NCBI RefSeq assembly: GCF_000740055.1
Contig: NZ_BBJM01000016.1
Span: 1-46,680 of the forward strand
Reading direction: 5' to 3'
Length of the DNA: 46,680 nt
From: Secundilactobacillus oryzae JCM 18671
Lineage (GTDB): Bacteria; Bacillota; Bacilli; Lactobacillales; Lactobacillaceae
In this document: positions 14,746 to 24,100 of the stretch, piece by piece
How positions within the stretch are numbered: the stretch's first letter is position 1
Layout: each line of letters starts with the position of its first letter
Translations under genes and position numbers: made by a program
Notes under the pieces: generated by a model
What the model saw: the letters and a program-made list of their open reading frames with translations, nothing else
Told to the model about the DNA's origin: nothing
The model's database searches: none

Positions 14746-16305
14746 TCATTTAATCACCTTAAAGTTATGGTTCACATCTGCCTTCACAATTGGATGTTCG
14801 CGAAGGTAATCGGCAATGATTTGACTCATCGCCGTTTTATTTTCGGCAATAATCTTGTCTTCACCGAACATGTGATAGTGGCCGCCACCACCAGCACGAT
14901 AGTGATTCAGTACGATCTTTAATGGTTCATCATCCTTGATTGGTTCGCCATGATAAGAAAGTCCCTCGATTCGCTCACCAAATGGTCGAGATACATTGAT
15001 ACTATACTCGACGCCTTCATACATATCGTAATTATATTGCCGTTTTTTAGGATAGATGTAGCTTGGATTTACTGCAATCTCGCCATTCTCGTCAAGAATA
15101 AAGTAATGGGCGGATTGCTCGAGAGCTTCTCGGAGTTCCTTGCCCGTTACCTGCACGACGGCTAGGCCATCTGGATAAACGTAGTTGGTCATGATGTTGC
15201 GCATCGTGATTGGATTTTCAAATCCGGCGCCTTCGTTATTAAACAAGGCGGTGGCAGAGATATCAACATCCATAGTGGCCATTTGGACTCTCTGAATAAA
15301 TTCGGTATAGGCGGTCTCTTCGATGCGTGCCTTAGCTGGATCCGTAATGGTCAGGCTACCGTCAATTTTGCCAAGTGGTTGTTCCAACCAGTGGTCGACT
15401 TCGCGGTCTAAGCTGGCACTTGTTTCCATGATGGCCTTATTAAGTGGGGCTTTTTCTGTTAAAATAAGTTCAGCTTTGCTATCAGTCACTACGTAACGAT
15501 CGTCTTTCTTTTCGACGTTCAGGGTAATTTTACCAACAGCTTCACCACGATAGCCGGGTTGCGTAACTGGGGTACCAAAGAGTTTGGTCGCAATTCGGCG
15601 GTGTTGATGACCAGTAATCAAGGCATCGATTCCTTTGATATCTTTGAGGAGCTGGTAACCCTCGTTTTCGCCGAGGTTCTTTTCAGCCGGCTTACCGGTA
15701 TTCAAATCCCGTTCGAAGCCACCGTGATAGCTCACAACGACAACGTCAGCGAGTTGATGTAGGTAGGGGACGAAAACTCTGGCCGTTTCTACGGCTGAAT
15801 TAAAGTGGACGTCTTCGATATTAGCTGAACGTTCCCACTGAGCCACGGTCTGAGTGGTTAAACCGAGAATGGCTACCTTCAGCCCGTTACGGTTGATAAT
15901 CCGAAATGGTTGTCCGAATGCAGGCTGGTTTTCGGTGTTCAGTACGTTCGCGTTCACGATATGGCGGTCGAGTTCATTAATGGCCAATTTCAGGTAGTGC
16001 TTACCATAGTTGAATTCGTGGTTACCCAAAACGCCACAGTCGTAGCCAATTTGATTGTAAACATCCATCAGTGCCTGAGGATTATGGACGGGTTGAACTT
16101 GAGCAACGTAGTAGGCTAAAGGAGAACCCTCTAAAAAATCCCCGTCGTCAATGGTGATGACGGGTCCCGTAGCCTTCTGACGTTCCTCCTTAATCGTTGA
16201 AGCAACCCTGGCCAAGCCAAATGGCAGGTGGCTGCCTTGTTTGACGTAGTTAGTGGGGAAAATATAACCATGAATATCGCTAGTCGATAGAATGGTAAGT
16301 TCCAT
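14746..16305 (-). CDS. Cytoplasmic 5'-nucleotidase / 2',3'-cyclic phosphodiesterase family metallophosphatase
   Basis: The 519-residue enzyme has an N-terminal calcineurin-like domain with the metal motifs STSDIHG (7-13), DDGDFLEGSP, GNHEFNYG, SYHGGFE and TGHQHR. A C-terminal 5'-nucleotidase domain follows (from about 330, with NNEGAGFENPITMRN and LNHYRAGGGG). There is no signal peptide or LPXTG anchor, so unlike secreted UshA/YfkN proteins it should act in the cytoplasm, as YunD-like proteins do. An ATG 11 codons upstream (16338) is less likely than the ATG at 16305, which has GGAGG 7 nt before it. A TATAAT box lies at 16342-16337 on the minus strand. Confidence 0.9.
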   Translation of the reverse strand: MELTILSTSDIHGYIFPTNYVKQGSHLPFGLARVASTIKEERQKATGPVITIDDGDFLEGSPLAYYVAQVQPVHNPQALMDVYNQIGYDCGVLGNHEFNYGKHYLKLAINELDRHIVNANVLNTENQPAFGQPFRIINRNGLKVAILGLTTQTVAQWERSANIEDVHFNSAVETARVFVPYLHQLADVVVVSYHGGFERDLNTGKPAEKNLGENEGYQLLKDIKGIDALITGHQHRRIATKLFGTPVTQPGYRGEAVGKITLNVEKKDDRYVVTDSKAELILTEKAPLNKAIMETSASLDREVDHWLEQPLGKIDGSLTITDPAKARIEETAYTEFIQRVQMATMDVDISATALFNNEGAGFENPITMRNIMTNYVYPDGLAVVQVTGKELREALEQSAHYFILDENGEIAVNPSYIYPKKRQYNYDMYEGVEYSINVSRPFGERIEGLSYHGEPIKDDEPLKIVLNHYRAGGGGHYHMFGEDKIIAENKTAMSQIIADYLREHPIVKADVNHNFKVIK

Positions 16306-16389
16306 GTTGCGGCCTCCGAAAAATATAATTGTTCTCATTATACCGTTTTGCCTGGGCTTTGTGTGTATTTACTGATTTCTAGCTGTGAA

Positions 16390-16409
16390 TTAAGTTATAA
16401 TCAACTTAA
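16390..16409 (+). promoter_or_regulatory. Inverted repeat over the -10 box of the C39-like protein gene
   Basis: TTAAGTT (16390-16396) and AACTTAA (16403-16409) are a perfect inverted repeat spaced by 6 nt. The TATAAT -10 box (16396-16401) lies inside it. The form suggests an operator for a dimeric repressor, but the factor is unknown. Confidence 0.4.
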
Positions 16410-16430
16410 GATCAAGAATAGGAGACTATT

Positions 16431-17267
16431 ATGAAAATTAAATCAGTGATTGTGGCAGTTGCCCTTGTAGTATTTGCCCTCGTACTTAAAACCGATAGTG
16501 TCTATGCCAGTACGACATCGCCTATTTATAAACCGGTCGTTAGCCTGAAGAAGGTTAGTTACTATACTAAAATGAGAAGTAGTGGCCACAACTATGGCTT
16601 GTATCACTCCGGTGCCTACCAAACATCCGAGGATAATATGCACAAAATTGGTTCTAGATTGACGTATAAGGGCAAGACTATTCACGTTACTCGTGAGCAG
16701 AAAACGGCAGATGGGACTTGGCTTAAGTTCACCTACAATCATACTTATACCGCTTGGATGCATCAAAACGGCATAGTTAAATCGTTCCGCTACCTATCCG
16801 TCCCGTTGATTGCCCAACGGCCGGAATTGCCTACTGGCTGTGAAATTACCGCAACCGCAATGATGTTGAACTATGCAGGTGCCAAGGTTTCTAAAATGAC
16901 GTTAGCCAAGGAAATGCCACGTAGTTCGAACCCGAACAAAGGATTTGTAGGGAGCCCTTACTCTACCTCTGGCTGGTACGTTTATCCGGGTGGCCTCAAG
17001 GGGATCGTCAAAAAATATACCGGTTCTGCCGTGAACATGACAGGTCAGTCCTTCGCCAAAATTAAGGCGAAGATAAATGCTGGGCGGCCCGTTGTTGTTT
17101 GGCTAGCAAACATGCATGGTTTTCCCAACCATGCCGTAACCGTTCGGGGGTATTCGAGTAGCCGAGTTTATTATAATGACCCGTGGACGTACAAGAAGAC
17201 CAGTATGTCGATTACCAGTTTTCAAAAGCACCGTAAGCTGGATGCGTATAGAGCACTGAGTTATTAA
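16431..17267 (+). CDS. Secreted C39-like cysteine peptidase domain protein
   Basis: The 278-residue protein has a signal peptide (hydrophobic 5-20, probable cleavage after VYA at 24-26), an SH3/GW-like segment (about 40-118) and a C39_2 peptidase domain. The candidate catalytic residues are C137 in LPTGCEITATAMML, H234 in FPNHAVTVRGY and D250 in YYNDPW. Such surface proteins may cut peptides or peptidoglycan cross-bridges; there is no linked ABC exporter or bacteriocin precursor here, so a leader-peptidase role is unlikely. AGGAG lies 8 nt before the ATG. It is monocistronic, with a terminator 10 nt after the stop. Confidence 0.8.
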   Translation: MKIKSVIVAVALVVFALVLKTDSVYASTTSPIYKPVVSLKKVSYYTKMRSSGHNYGLYHSGAYQTSEDNMHKIGSRLTYKGKTIHVTREQKTADGTWLKFTYNHTYTAWMHQNGIVKSFRYLSVPLIAQRPELPTGCEITATAMMLNYAGAKVSKMTLAKEMPRSSNPNKGFVGSPYSTSGWYVYPGGLKGIVKKYTGSAVNMTGQSFAKIKAKINAGRPVVVWLANMHGFPNHAVTVRGYSSSRVYYNDPWTYKKTSMSITSFQKHRKLDAYRALSY

Positions 17268-17276
17268 AATGAATCG

Positions 17277-17316
17277 AAAAAAGTATCAGGACTGAACAGT
17301 CTTGATACTTTTTTGT
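17277..17316. terminator. Bidirectional terminator
   Basis: AAAAAGTATCAGGACTG and the facing AGTCTTGATACTTTTTT form a long stem with one imperfect pair, with T or A runs of six at each end. It serves the C39-like gene and the convergent ggt. Confidence 0.85.
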
Positions 17317-17324
17317 TTGGTTAC

Positions 17325-18953
17325 TTACCATGCAGAGATGGCGCCATCAGTTCGACTGTCTGATCCACCGACGAAGGTTCCGGTATTGGAATTTCGCCAA
17401 ATGATTTGCCCACGGCCAAACGTATTAGGTTCAGGATTAATTGATATTTCGTGCCCAGCATCACGTAGTTCGGATAGGAGCGATGTGCTAAATTCTCGTT
17501 CAAATTCTACCTGGTTTCCCTGAGTCCATTGAAAACGTGGCGCATCTAAAGCACCTTGAGGGTCCAGACCGAAGTCAATACAATTCATCAGCACTTGTAG
17601 GTGTCCTTGGGGTTGCATAAAACCACCCATGACACCGAATGGTCCAATGGGTTCGCCGGCTTTTTGCAAGAAGCCCGGAATGATGGTATTAAGTGGCCGT
17701 TGACCGCCACGCAAGAAATTAGGTGAGGTCGGATCAAAGGAAAAATTGTTACCACGATTATTCATCGCAATGCCGGTATCGGGGATGACAATGCCGCTGC
17801 CAAAGCCCATGTAATTGCTTTGGATATATGACACCATGTTGCCTTCGCTATCTGCTGTACATAAATAAACTGTGCCACTGTTGTTGGGATTTTCTTGTCG
17901 TGGTAATTGTGCCTCATTTGTAAGCCGATTCCGTAATTCCGAGATGTAATCAGGAGCCAGTAAGGATTCGGGTTTTATTTTCATCTGGGTGGGATCAGCC
18001 ACATGCGCAAATAAGTCATTGAAACCGAGTTTTAACGCCTCGATTTGTTTATGGATCGTTTCGAAAGAATCTCTACTATCGAAATTGAAATTGTCGAGAA
18101 TACTCAATGCTTCCGAGACAACGATTCCCTGGCCATTTGGAGGTAGTTCCAGTACTTCGTAGCCGTGGTAGTTCACGCTAAGGGGATCGACCCATTGGGG
18201 GTGGTAATCAGCCAAATCGGATTGATGTAAGAAACCATCTGCGCTTTCGGAAGCCGCGATAATCTTTTCAGCCAGCTGCCCTCGATAAAAGGATTCGGCA
18301 TTGGTCGCACCAATTTCTGCTAGAGTTTTTGCTTGATCAGGATTGACCCAGACGTCCCCGGGTTCAGGCGTCAGACCATTTTTGGTGAAGATTCGTTTCC
18401 ACTCACTAAAAGGAGTGGCGAATGCCGTATCGTTCTGAGCACTCTTTTCGTAGTTTTTAAGAGCGCGTTTCCAGAAAAACGATAGCGTTTGTGGAACAGC
18501 AAAGCCCGATTTAGCATACCGAATAGCAGGTGCAAGGTCTTCTGATAAAGATAACTTGCCAAATCGTTCCACTAACGCTGCCCAAGTCGCTGGTGTACCG
18601 GGTACGTCTACCGGATTCCAACCGTGTTTTGGCAATTTGTCAAAACCCCGTCGTGCTAATTCTGTCATCGAAATACTGGCAGGTGCGGGCCCGCTACCAT
18701 TGAGGCCGTAAGATTTACCTTGAAAACTGATGATGGCAAAGGCGTCTGAGCCAATCCCATTTGATGTAGGTTCGACAACAGTAAGCGCAGCCGCTGTTGC
18801 GACTGCAGCATCTATGGCATTTCCACCCTGCTTTAGGATTTCTAGTCCTGCTTGCGAAGCAGCGGGTTGAGAAGTGGCCACCATGCCATTTTTGGCGTAA
18901 ACCGCCTTTCTTGATCTTGGATATGGATTGAAATTATTCGAAAAAACTGTCAT
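17325..18953 (-). CDS. ggt: Gamma-glutamyltransferase, intracellular YwrD-like type
   Basis: The 542-residue Ntn-hydrolase precursor should self-cleave before T361 in NNSGTVYL, where classical GGT has TTHxS. Other marks are GGNAIDAAVATAAALTVVEPTSNGIG (about 43-68), NGSGPAP and the GGFMQPQGHLQVL motif near the C-terminus. It hydrolyses or transfers gamma-glutamyl groups, for example from glutathione. With no signal peptide it resembles B. subtilis YwrD rather than the secreted Ggt. ATG 18953 has AGAAGGG upstream; an ATG six codons earlier would lie inside the ribosome-site region. A CodY-like 11/15 match lies near 19003-19017, about 50 bp upstream. Confidence 0.88.
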   Translation of the reverse strand: MTVFSNNFNPYPRSRKAVYAKNGMVATSQPAASQAGLEILKQGGNAIDAAVATAAALTVVEPTSNGIGSDAFAIISFQGKSYGLNGSGPAPASISMTELARRGFDKLPKHGWNPVDVPGTPATWAALVERFGKLSLSEDLAPAIRYAKSGFAVPQTLSFFWKRALKNYEKSAQNDTAFATPFSEWKRIFTKNGLTPEPGDVWVNPDQAKTLAEIGATNAESFYRGQLAEKIIAASESADGFLHQSDLADYHPQWVDPLSVNYHGYEVLELPPNGQGIVVSEALSILDNFNFDSRDSFETIHKQIEALKLGFNDLFAHVADPTQMKIKPESLLAPDYISELRNRLTNEAQLPRQENPNNSGTVYLCTADSEGNMVSYIQSNYMGFGSGIVIPDTGIAMNNRGNNFSFDPTSPNFLRGGQRPLNTIIPGFLQKAGEPIGPFGVMGGFMQPQGHLQVLMNCIDFGLDPQGALDAPRFQWTQGNQVEFEREFSTSLLSELRDAGHEISINPEPNTFGRGQIIWRNSNTGTFVGGSDSRTDGAISAW

Positions 18954-19208
18954 TCTACGCCCTTCTTGCATTTAAATTAGAGTCTATTCGTTTTATTCTA
19001 ATTATTTTCTAATAATAAATCAATGGTAGTGGTAAAGGGTTTCGTCAACGAAGGACTATAATTTTTGAGAACCTTGGCAAAGGGAAATCTATTCCAGTAT
19101 AGATTTTTATTGTTGAACAGATTCTAGTATTTTTGATTTATTTCATAAGCTAGTAAATTTCTATGAAATTATAAGAAATCCAAAAAAATAGCGGAATTTA
19201 ATTAATAT
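18954..19208. other. AT-rich intergenic region between ggt and the IS element
   Basis: I see no ORF. It probably holds the ggt promoter and a weak CodY-like match (19003-19017). If the IS had simply inserted into the Mga-type gene, the rest of that gene should continue here; it does not. Confidence 0.5.
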
Positions 19209-19238
19209 TTGGTAGATTGTAAAATTAAACCGAACACT
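19209..19238 (+). repeat. Left terminal inverted repeat of the IS30-family element
   Basis: It pairs with 20210-20239. The core CCGAACACT and the outer TTGGTAGATTG are identical in both ends. Mismatches fall at positions 12, 15, 17 and 19. Confidence 0.8.
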
Positions 19239-19304
19239 TGAATAAAAAAGCCGCAGCGCCTTTAATGGTAATTGTCTAAAACAACCATAAAGGAACTGCG
19301 ACTC

Positions 19305-20222
19305 ATGACTAGTTTATCATCTCAAGAACGCACTGTCATTCAAACTTTACTCGAATTGAATTATTCTGTTCGTGCCATTGCGCGCTTTATTAAACGCTCT
19401 CCTTCAACCGTTTCGATTGAAATTCATCAAGTTACACCCTATAAAGCTGAGATTGCTCATGCGTTGGCATTGAAAAAACGTCATCTACGTGGTCGACATG
19501 ACACGCTAACACCAGCTATTGCTGTCTTTTTGAATCACCACATTGGTATATTGAAGTGGTCACCAGAAACCGCTGCGCATGTTTTAGGGTTACCTTTCAA
19601 AACGATTTATAATTGGCTCAATGCTGGTCGACTCAAACTATCATTGGCTGATTTACCTGACAAAGGTATCCGTCAAAAGTGTCAATCTGATGGTAGACGA
19701 CAAGTATTTGTGCATGGTCGTTCGATTGAAACGAGACCTGAAAGTGTGAAAGCACGACAAACCTTTGGACATTTTGAAGTTGACACCATGCAATCGGGTA
19801 AAAGACGTGGCGATGTGCTGGTGACAATTACTGAAAGACTAAGCCGGCAACATATCGTGAGACAGGTCACTGGGCGCAATAGTGAGGCAGTGACACCAGT
19901 CTTAATTCATTTTTTTCAAGGGATCAAAAATGCCAAGTCAATCACTGTTGATCGTGGGCGAGAATTTGCAAAATATAACGAAATCGAGCAAAAACTAGGC
20001 CTTCCAGTCTATTTTGCGCACCCATATTCACCAGAAGAACGTGGGAGTAATGAGATATTAAATCGATACGTCCGTCGTTTTATACCGAAAGAACGCAAAA
20101 TTGAAACAGTTAGCGCCAAAGAATTAGATCAAATTAATCATTGGATCAATGCGAGACTAATGAAAACACTCAACTGGCAATCACCACGAAAGGTTTTTCA
20201 GCAGTTTGCAGTGTTCGGTTAA
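19305..20222 (+). CDS. IS30-family transposase
   Basis: The 305-residue transposase has an N-terminal HTH region (about 5-40, with SVRAIARFIKRSPSTVS) and an rve-type catalytic core. The catalytic residues are D160 (HFEVDTM), D216 (ITVDRGREF) and E250 (RGSNE); the 33-residue gap between the second D and the E is the IS30 DD(33)E signature. All three residues are present, so it is probably active. The frame is open from a TTG at 19272, but ATG 19305 with AGGA upstream is the natural start. Confidence 0.92.
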   Translation: MTSLSSQERTVIQTLLELNYSVRAIARFIKRSPSTVSIEIHQVTPYKAEIAHALALKKRHLRGRHDTLTPAIAVFLNHHIGILKWSPETAAHVLGLPFKTIYNWLNAGRLKLSLADLPDKGIRQKCQSDGRRQVFVHGRSIETRPESVKARQTFGHFEVDTMQSGKRRGDVLVTITERLSRQHIVRQVTGRNSEAVTPVLIHFFQGIKNAKSITVDRGREFAKYNEIEQKLGLPVYFAHPYSPEERGSNEILNRYVRRFIPKERKIETVSAKELDQINHWINARLMKTLNWQSPRKVFQQFAVFG

Positions 20223-20239
20223 TTCTTGCAATCTACCAA
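20210..20239 (+). repeat. Right terminal inverted repeat of the IS30-family element
   Basis: This is the reverse complement of the left repeat with 26 of 30 matches. It contains the transposase stop codon and abuts the truncated Mga-type pseudogene. Confidence 0.8.
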
Positions 20240-21196
20240 TAATTTCACTTTCTGAAGAGACCATGGCGGGGAATTGGGCTTCATTGAAGCGCTCAAAGTA
20301 ACTACTAATGAGGCTACCGAGCTGAGTGTCCAGTGTTTTGAATTTATCCTGAAGTTCGTCAGAAAGTATCGTTACTGGTGCGCCAACGAATTCTTGGCTT
20401 TCCAAGAAGAGTAGCAGAAAATCAACCTCACCGCTAACCTGATCATTGGAAATTGAAATATGATTTTGAAAGAAACTTGCAACGGCCTCGGATGCGCTGG
20501 AATTTTCATATTGTACATCACTCGCTAAATTTCCAATACCATGGCCATTTCATATTCGTGCAAGTTGGACTTGTAAGAATAAGTTTAATTTGGCGAACTT
20601 AACTGGCGACAGAGAAATTGAGTAAGTCATCGCAATTAAATTCATGAACTTAGAAGTGAGGGCGTTGAGAGCTGGAAACGGATCTTCAATCCCGTTGAAA
20701 AAATGTTGATAAAAGTCAATCAAGCTCAAGCGCTTAATGAATTCAACGTTCTGAATGACGCTTCTAGCTGGTGAAAACATCGATAGATCTGCGACAAGCT
20801 GATTAACTTGATTTCGAATATTATAAAATTGGGCTTGGCTAATAAAGTTATCCTCTAAAAATTTGTGGCGTGAAGCGTGGGACTCCATGTATTCAAATTG
20901 AAGGACACGAAAAAGAATCGACTTTTTTAAATAAAATAACTGAAATTTTCTGAGATCAATCGTAACTGAACTAGAAAAAGTGAGGACATCTTCAGTTAGT
21001 ATAAGCGAGGAAGTATTGTCGAATTCTTTAAGATCGAGTGTTAACTCATCAAATATTTTTTTAATTTATATCGTGATTCATGAAGTTCGGAACTAATAAT
21101 CTTAATTGGCAATTTTCGGTTAGGCGCGTCAAGTAAATGTTCCAATAGTTCAAATTTCAGCTGATCATTTCTTTCTAAAAAAGATATGTAGTTCAT
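20240..21196 (-). pseudogene. Mga-type transcriptional regulator, disrupted and truncated
   Basis: Read on the minus strand from ATG 21196, the product starts MNYISFLERNDQLKFEL and runs 52 codons. It then hits a stop just after a run of seven A (21062-21056). One extra A would restore a long frame (21056 to 20553) containing the Mga-like core FYLKKSILFRVLQFEY and FISQAQFYNIRNQVNQL. That frame has an in-frame TGA at 20552-20550, continues open (QEFVGAPVTILSDEL) and stops at the IS end after about 319 codons in all. Mga/AtxA-type regulators are usually near 490 residues, so the C-terminal third is missing. The gene has therefore suffered a frameshift, a nonsense change and a truncation. Confidence 0.7.
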
Positions 21197-21392
21197 GCAG
21201 AACCCCCCCTGTAAAGGAACTATGAGCTATAGTAATTGTGCATAGTTTCATTATATCTGCTTAATGGGGTGTACCATTTGACTAAAAGAAATATATTTCC
21301 ATAAATTTTAAATAATGGACAAGAATTATGTAATTTATTAAGTGCATATACCAAAATGATTATAAAAATCCAAGATGCTAGCCAATCGAGAT

Positions 21393-21424
21393 AAAAAAAG
21401 TCCGTCACCGGGGAAGTGACGGAC
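21393..21424 (-). terminator. Minus-strand terminator between nhaP-like gene and the Mga pseudogene
   Basis: GTCCGTCAC (21400-21408) pairs perfectly with GTGACGGAC (21416-21424), and seven T residues follow on the minus strand. It lies about 155 nt past the antiporter stop. Confidence 0.8.
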
Positions 21425-21438
21425 ACATAGGAGTAGGT

Positions 21439-21512
21439 GACTTATTTACATAAGTCGAAATTTTACTTTGGAGGAGTAAAATGAAAAAGCTTAATATTAG
21501 TTACTAATATTA
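21439..21512 (+). other. Minimal ORF with strong ribosome site flanked by two perfect palindromes
   Basis: A perfect 7-bp hairpin GACTTAT-TTAC-ATAAGTC (21439-21456) precedes a strong GGAGGAG (21470-21476). An ATG at 21481 then encodes only MKKLNISY before TAA (21505-21507). The stop lies inside a second perfect palindrome with 10-bp arms TAATATTAGT/ACTAATATTA (21492-21512). It could be a remnant of a small gene, a leader peptide or an operator region; nothing coding follows before the convergent antiporter gene. Confidence 0.25.
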
Positions 21513-21578
21513 GGTTATGAAAATATAATAGCACCAAAATGTGAAGAAAGTGTGACGTTTGACCTGAAATTCAATTTT

Positions 21579-23579
21579 TTAGTTTGAACTACTTTGCATA
21601 TAAGCAAGTTCATCGGTCGAAATTTGTTGATAGAGGTCATTTCCCAGTTCTTTAGAAATATTGCCGCTTTGAACTTCATTTTGAACGAAATTATACTCAA
21701 ACTGAAAAGCTTTTAAAAATAGTTCCTGTTCATGGTCTTGATCAGCTTGATTAGCTAAATAACGACTATGATGCTGGTTATACGTGTGTCGCACAATATC
21801 AACTTCGGCGGTATTGGTGTGGTTATGGATTTCGTTTAGGTAAGCAATGACGCGATCAAAGACACGATTTTCCATTTGCATCATATCCGTGTGCATTTGA
21901 GTGAGTTGGGCCAAACGTTGGTCGCCGTTTCGGCTTTGATTATCAAGCTGAGCGGCGATTTTTTGTCGATTGCGATTGAGTCGTGTTTGCTTCGAGCTTC
22001 TTCGTATTTTAAATGTAAGCCGGCGCATAAATTGCTTCCAACGATTGCCTTGGCTGAATCGATTATGAAAGGTCATCAAGCGAAGGTAGGCTTGTGCCGA
22101 CTGACTTGAAATTTCGCCATTACGTTCCATTTCTAATACGACATCGGTGGCGATTTGATTGGTGTGGTCAAGCATTGCCTGGAGATTTTTACGATTGGGA
22201 CGGGTAGTGCGCCCCTTTTGGCTCAGAAGTGTTTCGATGACTTTGGATACTGGAGGGTCATTTTGGGGAGAACTAGCGATTAATTGGGCAGAGGCATATT
22301 CGACCATTCGGTTTCGGTGATTGGTAATTTCCTCATCCGAGGTGGCAACCTCTTTTTTGGGTAGGATAAAAGGTAAAATGACGGTTGGAACAATCAAACT
22401 GATAATAATTACTTCGGCAGCAACGAAAATGATGGCGTCCCGAAATGGTAATGATTGCCCAAAAGCGGTTAAGGGGAGTGAAAAGGCCATGGCTAGCGTA
22501 ATTGTGCCGTGGACACCGGCGATGGCATTAATAAATGCAGCGGAGTGAATTTTTTGTTTTTTTACGCCCAATTCCGCAAAACCGAAGCGAATCCAAATGT
22601 AACGGATAAAGATTCCAAATAAATACAAGATGATGCCCAATACGAGGAGTCGTGGTAATTCGTTAAATTCAGAGTGGACGATGTTGAGCCAAACTGTTGG
22701 TAACGTTGCGCCAAGTAAAACGAATACAAAGCCGTTGAGCATGTTTTCAACAATCTGCCAGGCAGTTTTATTCTCCATCTGGAGTTGAGTTGAAGATAGA
22801 CGAAAGCGACTCTGTGACAGGCCATGAACTAGTCCAGCCGCAACTACCGCTAAGATGCCGGATAGGCCAACGCCCTCTGCGATGAGGTAAATAGCGAAGG
22901 GGGTCAAAAGGTTGTAGGGGATGATGACGGCAGCGGGGTTCATCGTTTGCTGAATCAAAAATAGTCGAATGCTGACCGTCACGGCTCCGAGAAGAATTCC
23001 GACAAGTAGACCTCCCAGGAAAACAACCAGGAAGTGTTCGATCCCATCTATGACCGAGAACTTTCCGGTAAGGAAGGTCGTCAGGGCTAAGTCAAAGGCA
23101 ACAATTCCGGAAGCATCATTAAATAATGATTCGTTTTTGAGCGCGTTCATAATCTTAGCTGGCATCTGCAGTTTGCTGGTAATCGAAGTTACAGCGACGG
23201 CATCCGTGGGCGTAATGATGGCGGCTAGCGCAAAGGCCAGTGCAAGTGGCAACGTTGGTAGTGTGCGATGCGCCACGAATCCGGAGGCGACGACACTAAC
23301 AATGACGAGAAGAACGGACAGGGAGAAAATTGTTCCCTGTTTACCACGAATAGTTTTCGTATCCGCATTTTGCCCGTCGTTAAACATCAGTGGGGCAATC
23401 ACAATCATTAAGAAGAGTTCGGGTTCCAAAGTGAAGTGAGCGAATAAGGGCACGAGGGCGAGTAATAGGCCGGCGCCAATTTGGTAAAACGCTAATGGTA
23501 CTTTGTCGTACCAGGTATAGATCATATTAGTGACGATGGTCGCGATGAATAGCAACGCGATTAAGAAGAAATCAGTCAC
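21579..23579 (-). CDS. CPA1-family Na+/H+ antiporter
   Basis: The 666-residue protein has about 12 membrane segments in residues 1-415 and a long soluble C-terminal tail (about 420-666). The transport-site motifs are ITPTDAVAV (122-130) and NESLFND (149-155, with the ion-binding D155), followed by SGIVAFDLALTTF. It exchanges cytoplasmic Na+ (or K+) for H+ and serves pH and salt tolerance. The start is GTG (23579) with AAAGGGG 8 nt upstream. It is monocistronic; the next minus-strand terminator is at 21424. Confidence 0.93.
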   Translation of the reverse strand: MTDFFLIALLFIATIVTNMIYTWYDKVPLAFYQIGAGLLLALVPLFAHFTLEPELFLMIVIAPLMFNDGQNADTKTIRGKQGTIFSLSVLLVIVSVVASGFVAHRTLPTLPLALAFALAAIITPTDAVAVTSITSKLQMPAKIMNALKNESLFNDASGIVAFDLALTTFLTGKFSVIDGIEHFLVVFLGGLLVGILLGAVTVSIRLFLIQQTMNPAAVIIPYNLLTPFAIYLIAEGVGLSGILAVVAAGLVHGLSQSRFRLSSTQLQMENKTAWQIVENMLNGFVFVLLGATLPTVWLNIVHSEFNELPRLLVLGIILYLFGIFIRYIWIRFGFAELGVKKQKIHSAAFINAIAGVHGTITLAMAFSLPLTAFGQSLPFRDAIIFVAAEVIIISLIVPTVILPFILPKKEVATSDEEITNHRNRMVEYASAQLIASSPQNDPPVSKVIETLLSQKGRTTRPNRKNLQAMLDHTNQIATDVVLEMERNGEISSQSAQAYLRLMTFHNRFSQGNRWKQFMRRLTFKIRRSSKQTRLNRNRQKIAAQLDNQSRNGDQRLAQLTQMHTDMMQMENRVFDRVIAYLNEIHNHTNTAEVDIVRHTYNQHHSRYLANQADQDHEQELFLKAFQFEYNFVQNEVQSGNISKELGNDLYQQISTDELAYMQSSSN

Positions 23580-24100
23580 GGTAAAAACCCCTTTAATTAA
23601 GAAATGAATTGCTAACAGCAGTGTACCGCAAACGACTAGAAGTTCACAGTTGTTCGTTTATTAGATTAAAATGAAACTTGTTGCTGACGCTAAGTGAAAT
23701 AAATTTCAAACTCAAATTATCGGCTACAGTAGTGGTAATAAACCAATTTTACACAATTTAATTTTTAATTGTTGAAGTTATTAATTCTGATTAACAATAA
23801 TAAATACGAACAATTCGAATATATATAAAATTATAGTTCGTGTAACGTTTGTGAAACATAAAATGGGCTTAATCTTCATAATCGTTGATAAATAAAGTTT
23901 ATAGCAACTTTTAGTAAAAAGGCTTACTAAGGATTTTACTTTCAAAAAGTATGTAGAATGGGGTTGATTATTCGGAAGAACGTGGTAATATAAGTATAGT
24001 CATAGGGAAGGGATAGGATTTTTGTATAACGCTTTCATAGTGACTTAGGGCAAAGTAGGGGTTCCATCGTTATAATTTCAAACGATAAGGAAGTGTAGTT
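23580..24100. other. Long AT-rich intergenic region with divergent promoters
   Basis: About 520 bp lie between the antiporter and the Spx gene with no supportable ORF. It has a hairpin-prone stretch near 23908-23936 and a weak cre-like sequence near 24023-24036. A TATAAT (24071-24076) lies 24 nt before the Spx start. No -35 box of quality was found. Confidence 0.5.

Larger units (their letters stand above)
19209..20239 (+). mobile_element. IS30-family insertion sequence, complete
   Basis: The 1031-bp element is bounded by imperfect 30-bp inverted repeats (26 of 30 positions match) that start TTGGTAGATTG. One intact DDE transposase fills it, with the stop codon inside the right repeat. Left and right flanks do not show an obvious 2-3 bp target duplication, so an adjacent deletion or recombination may have followed insertion. 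Confidence 0.85.

Noticed and set aside
19204-20244. Target-site duplication for the IS30-family element
   Set aside because: Several boundary choices were tried, and none gives matching 2-3 bp flanks on both sides.
24023-24036. cre-like sequence upstream of the Spx gene
   Set aside because: It has three mismatches to the consensus, including the conserved outer TG, unlike the two perfect sites before the lipoate ligases.
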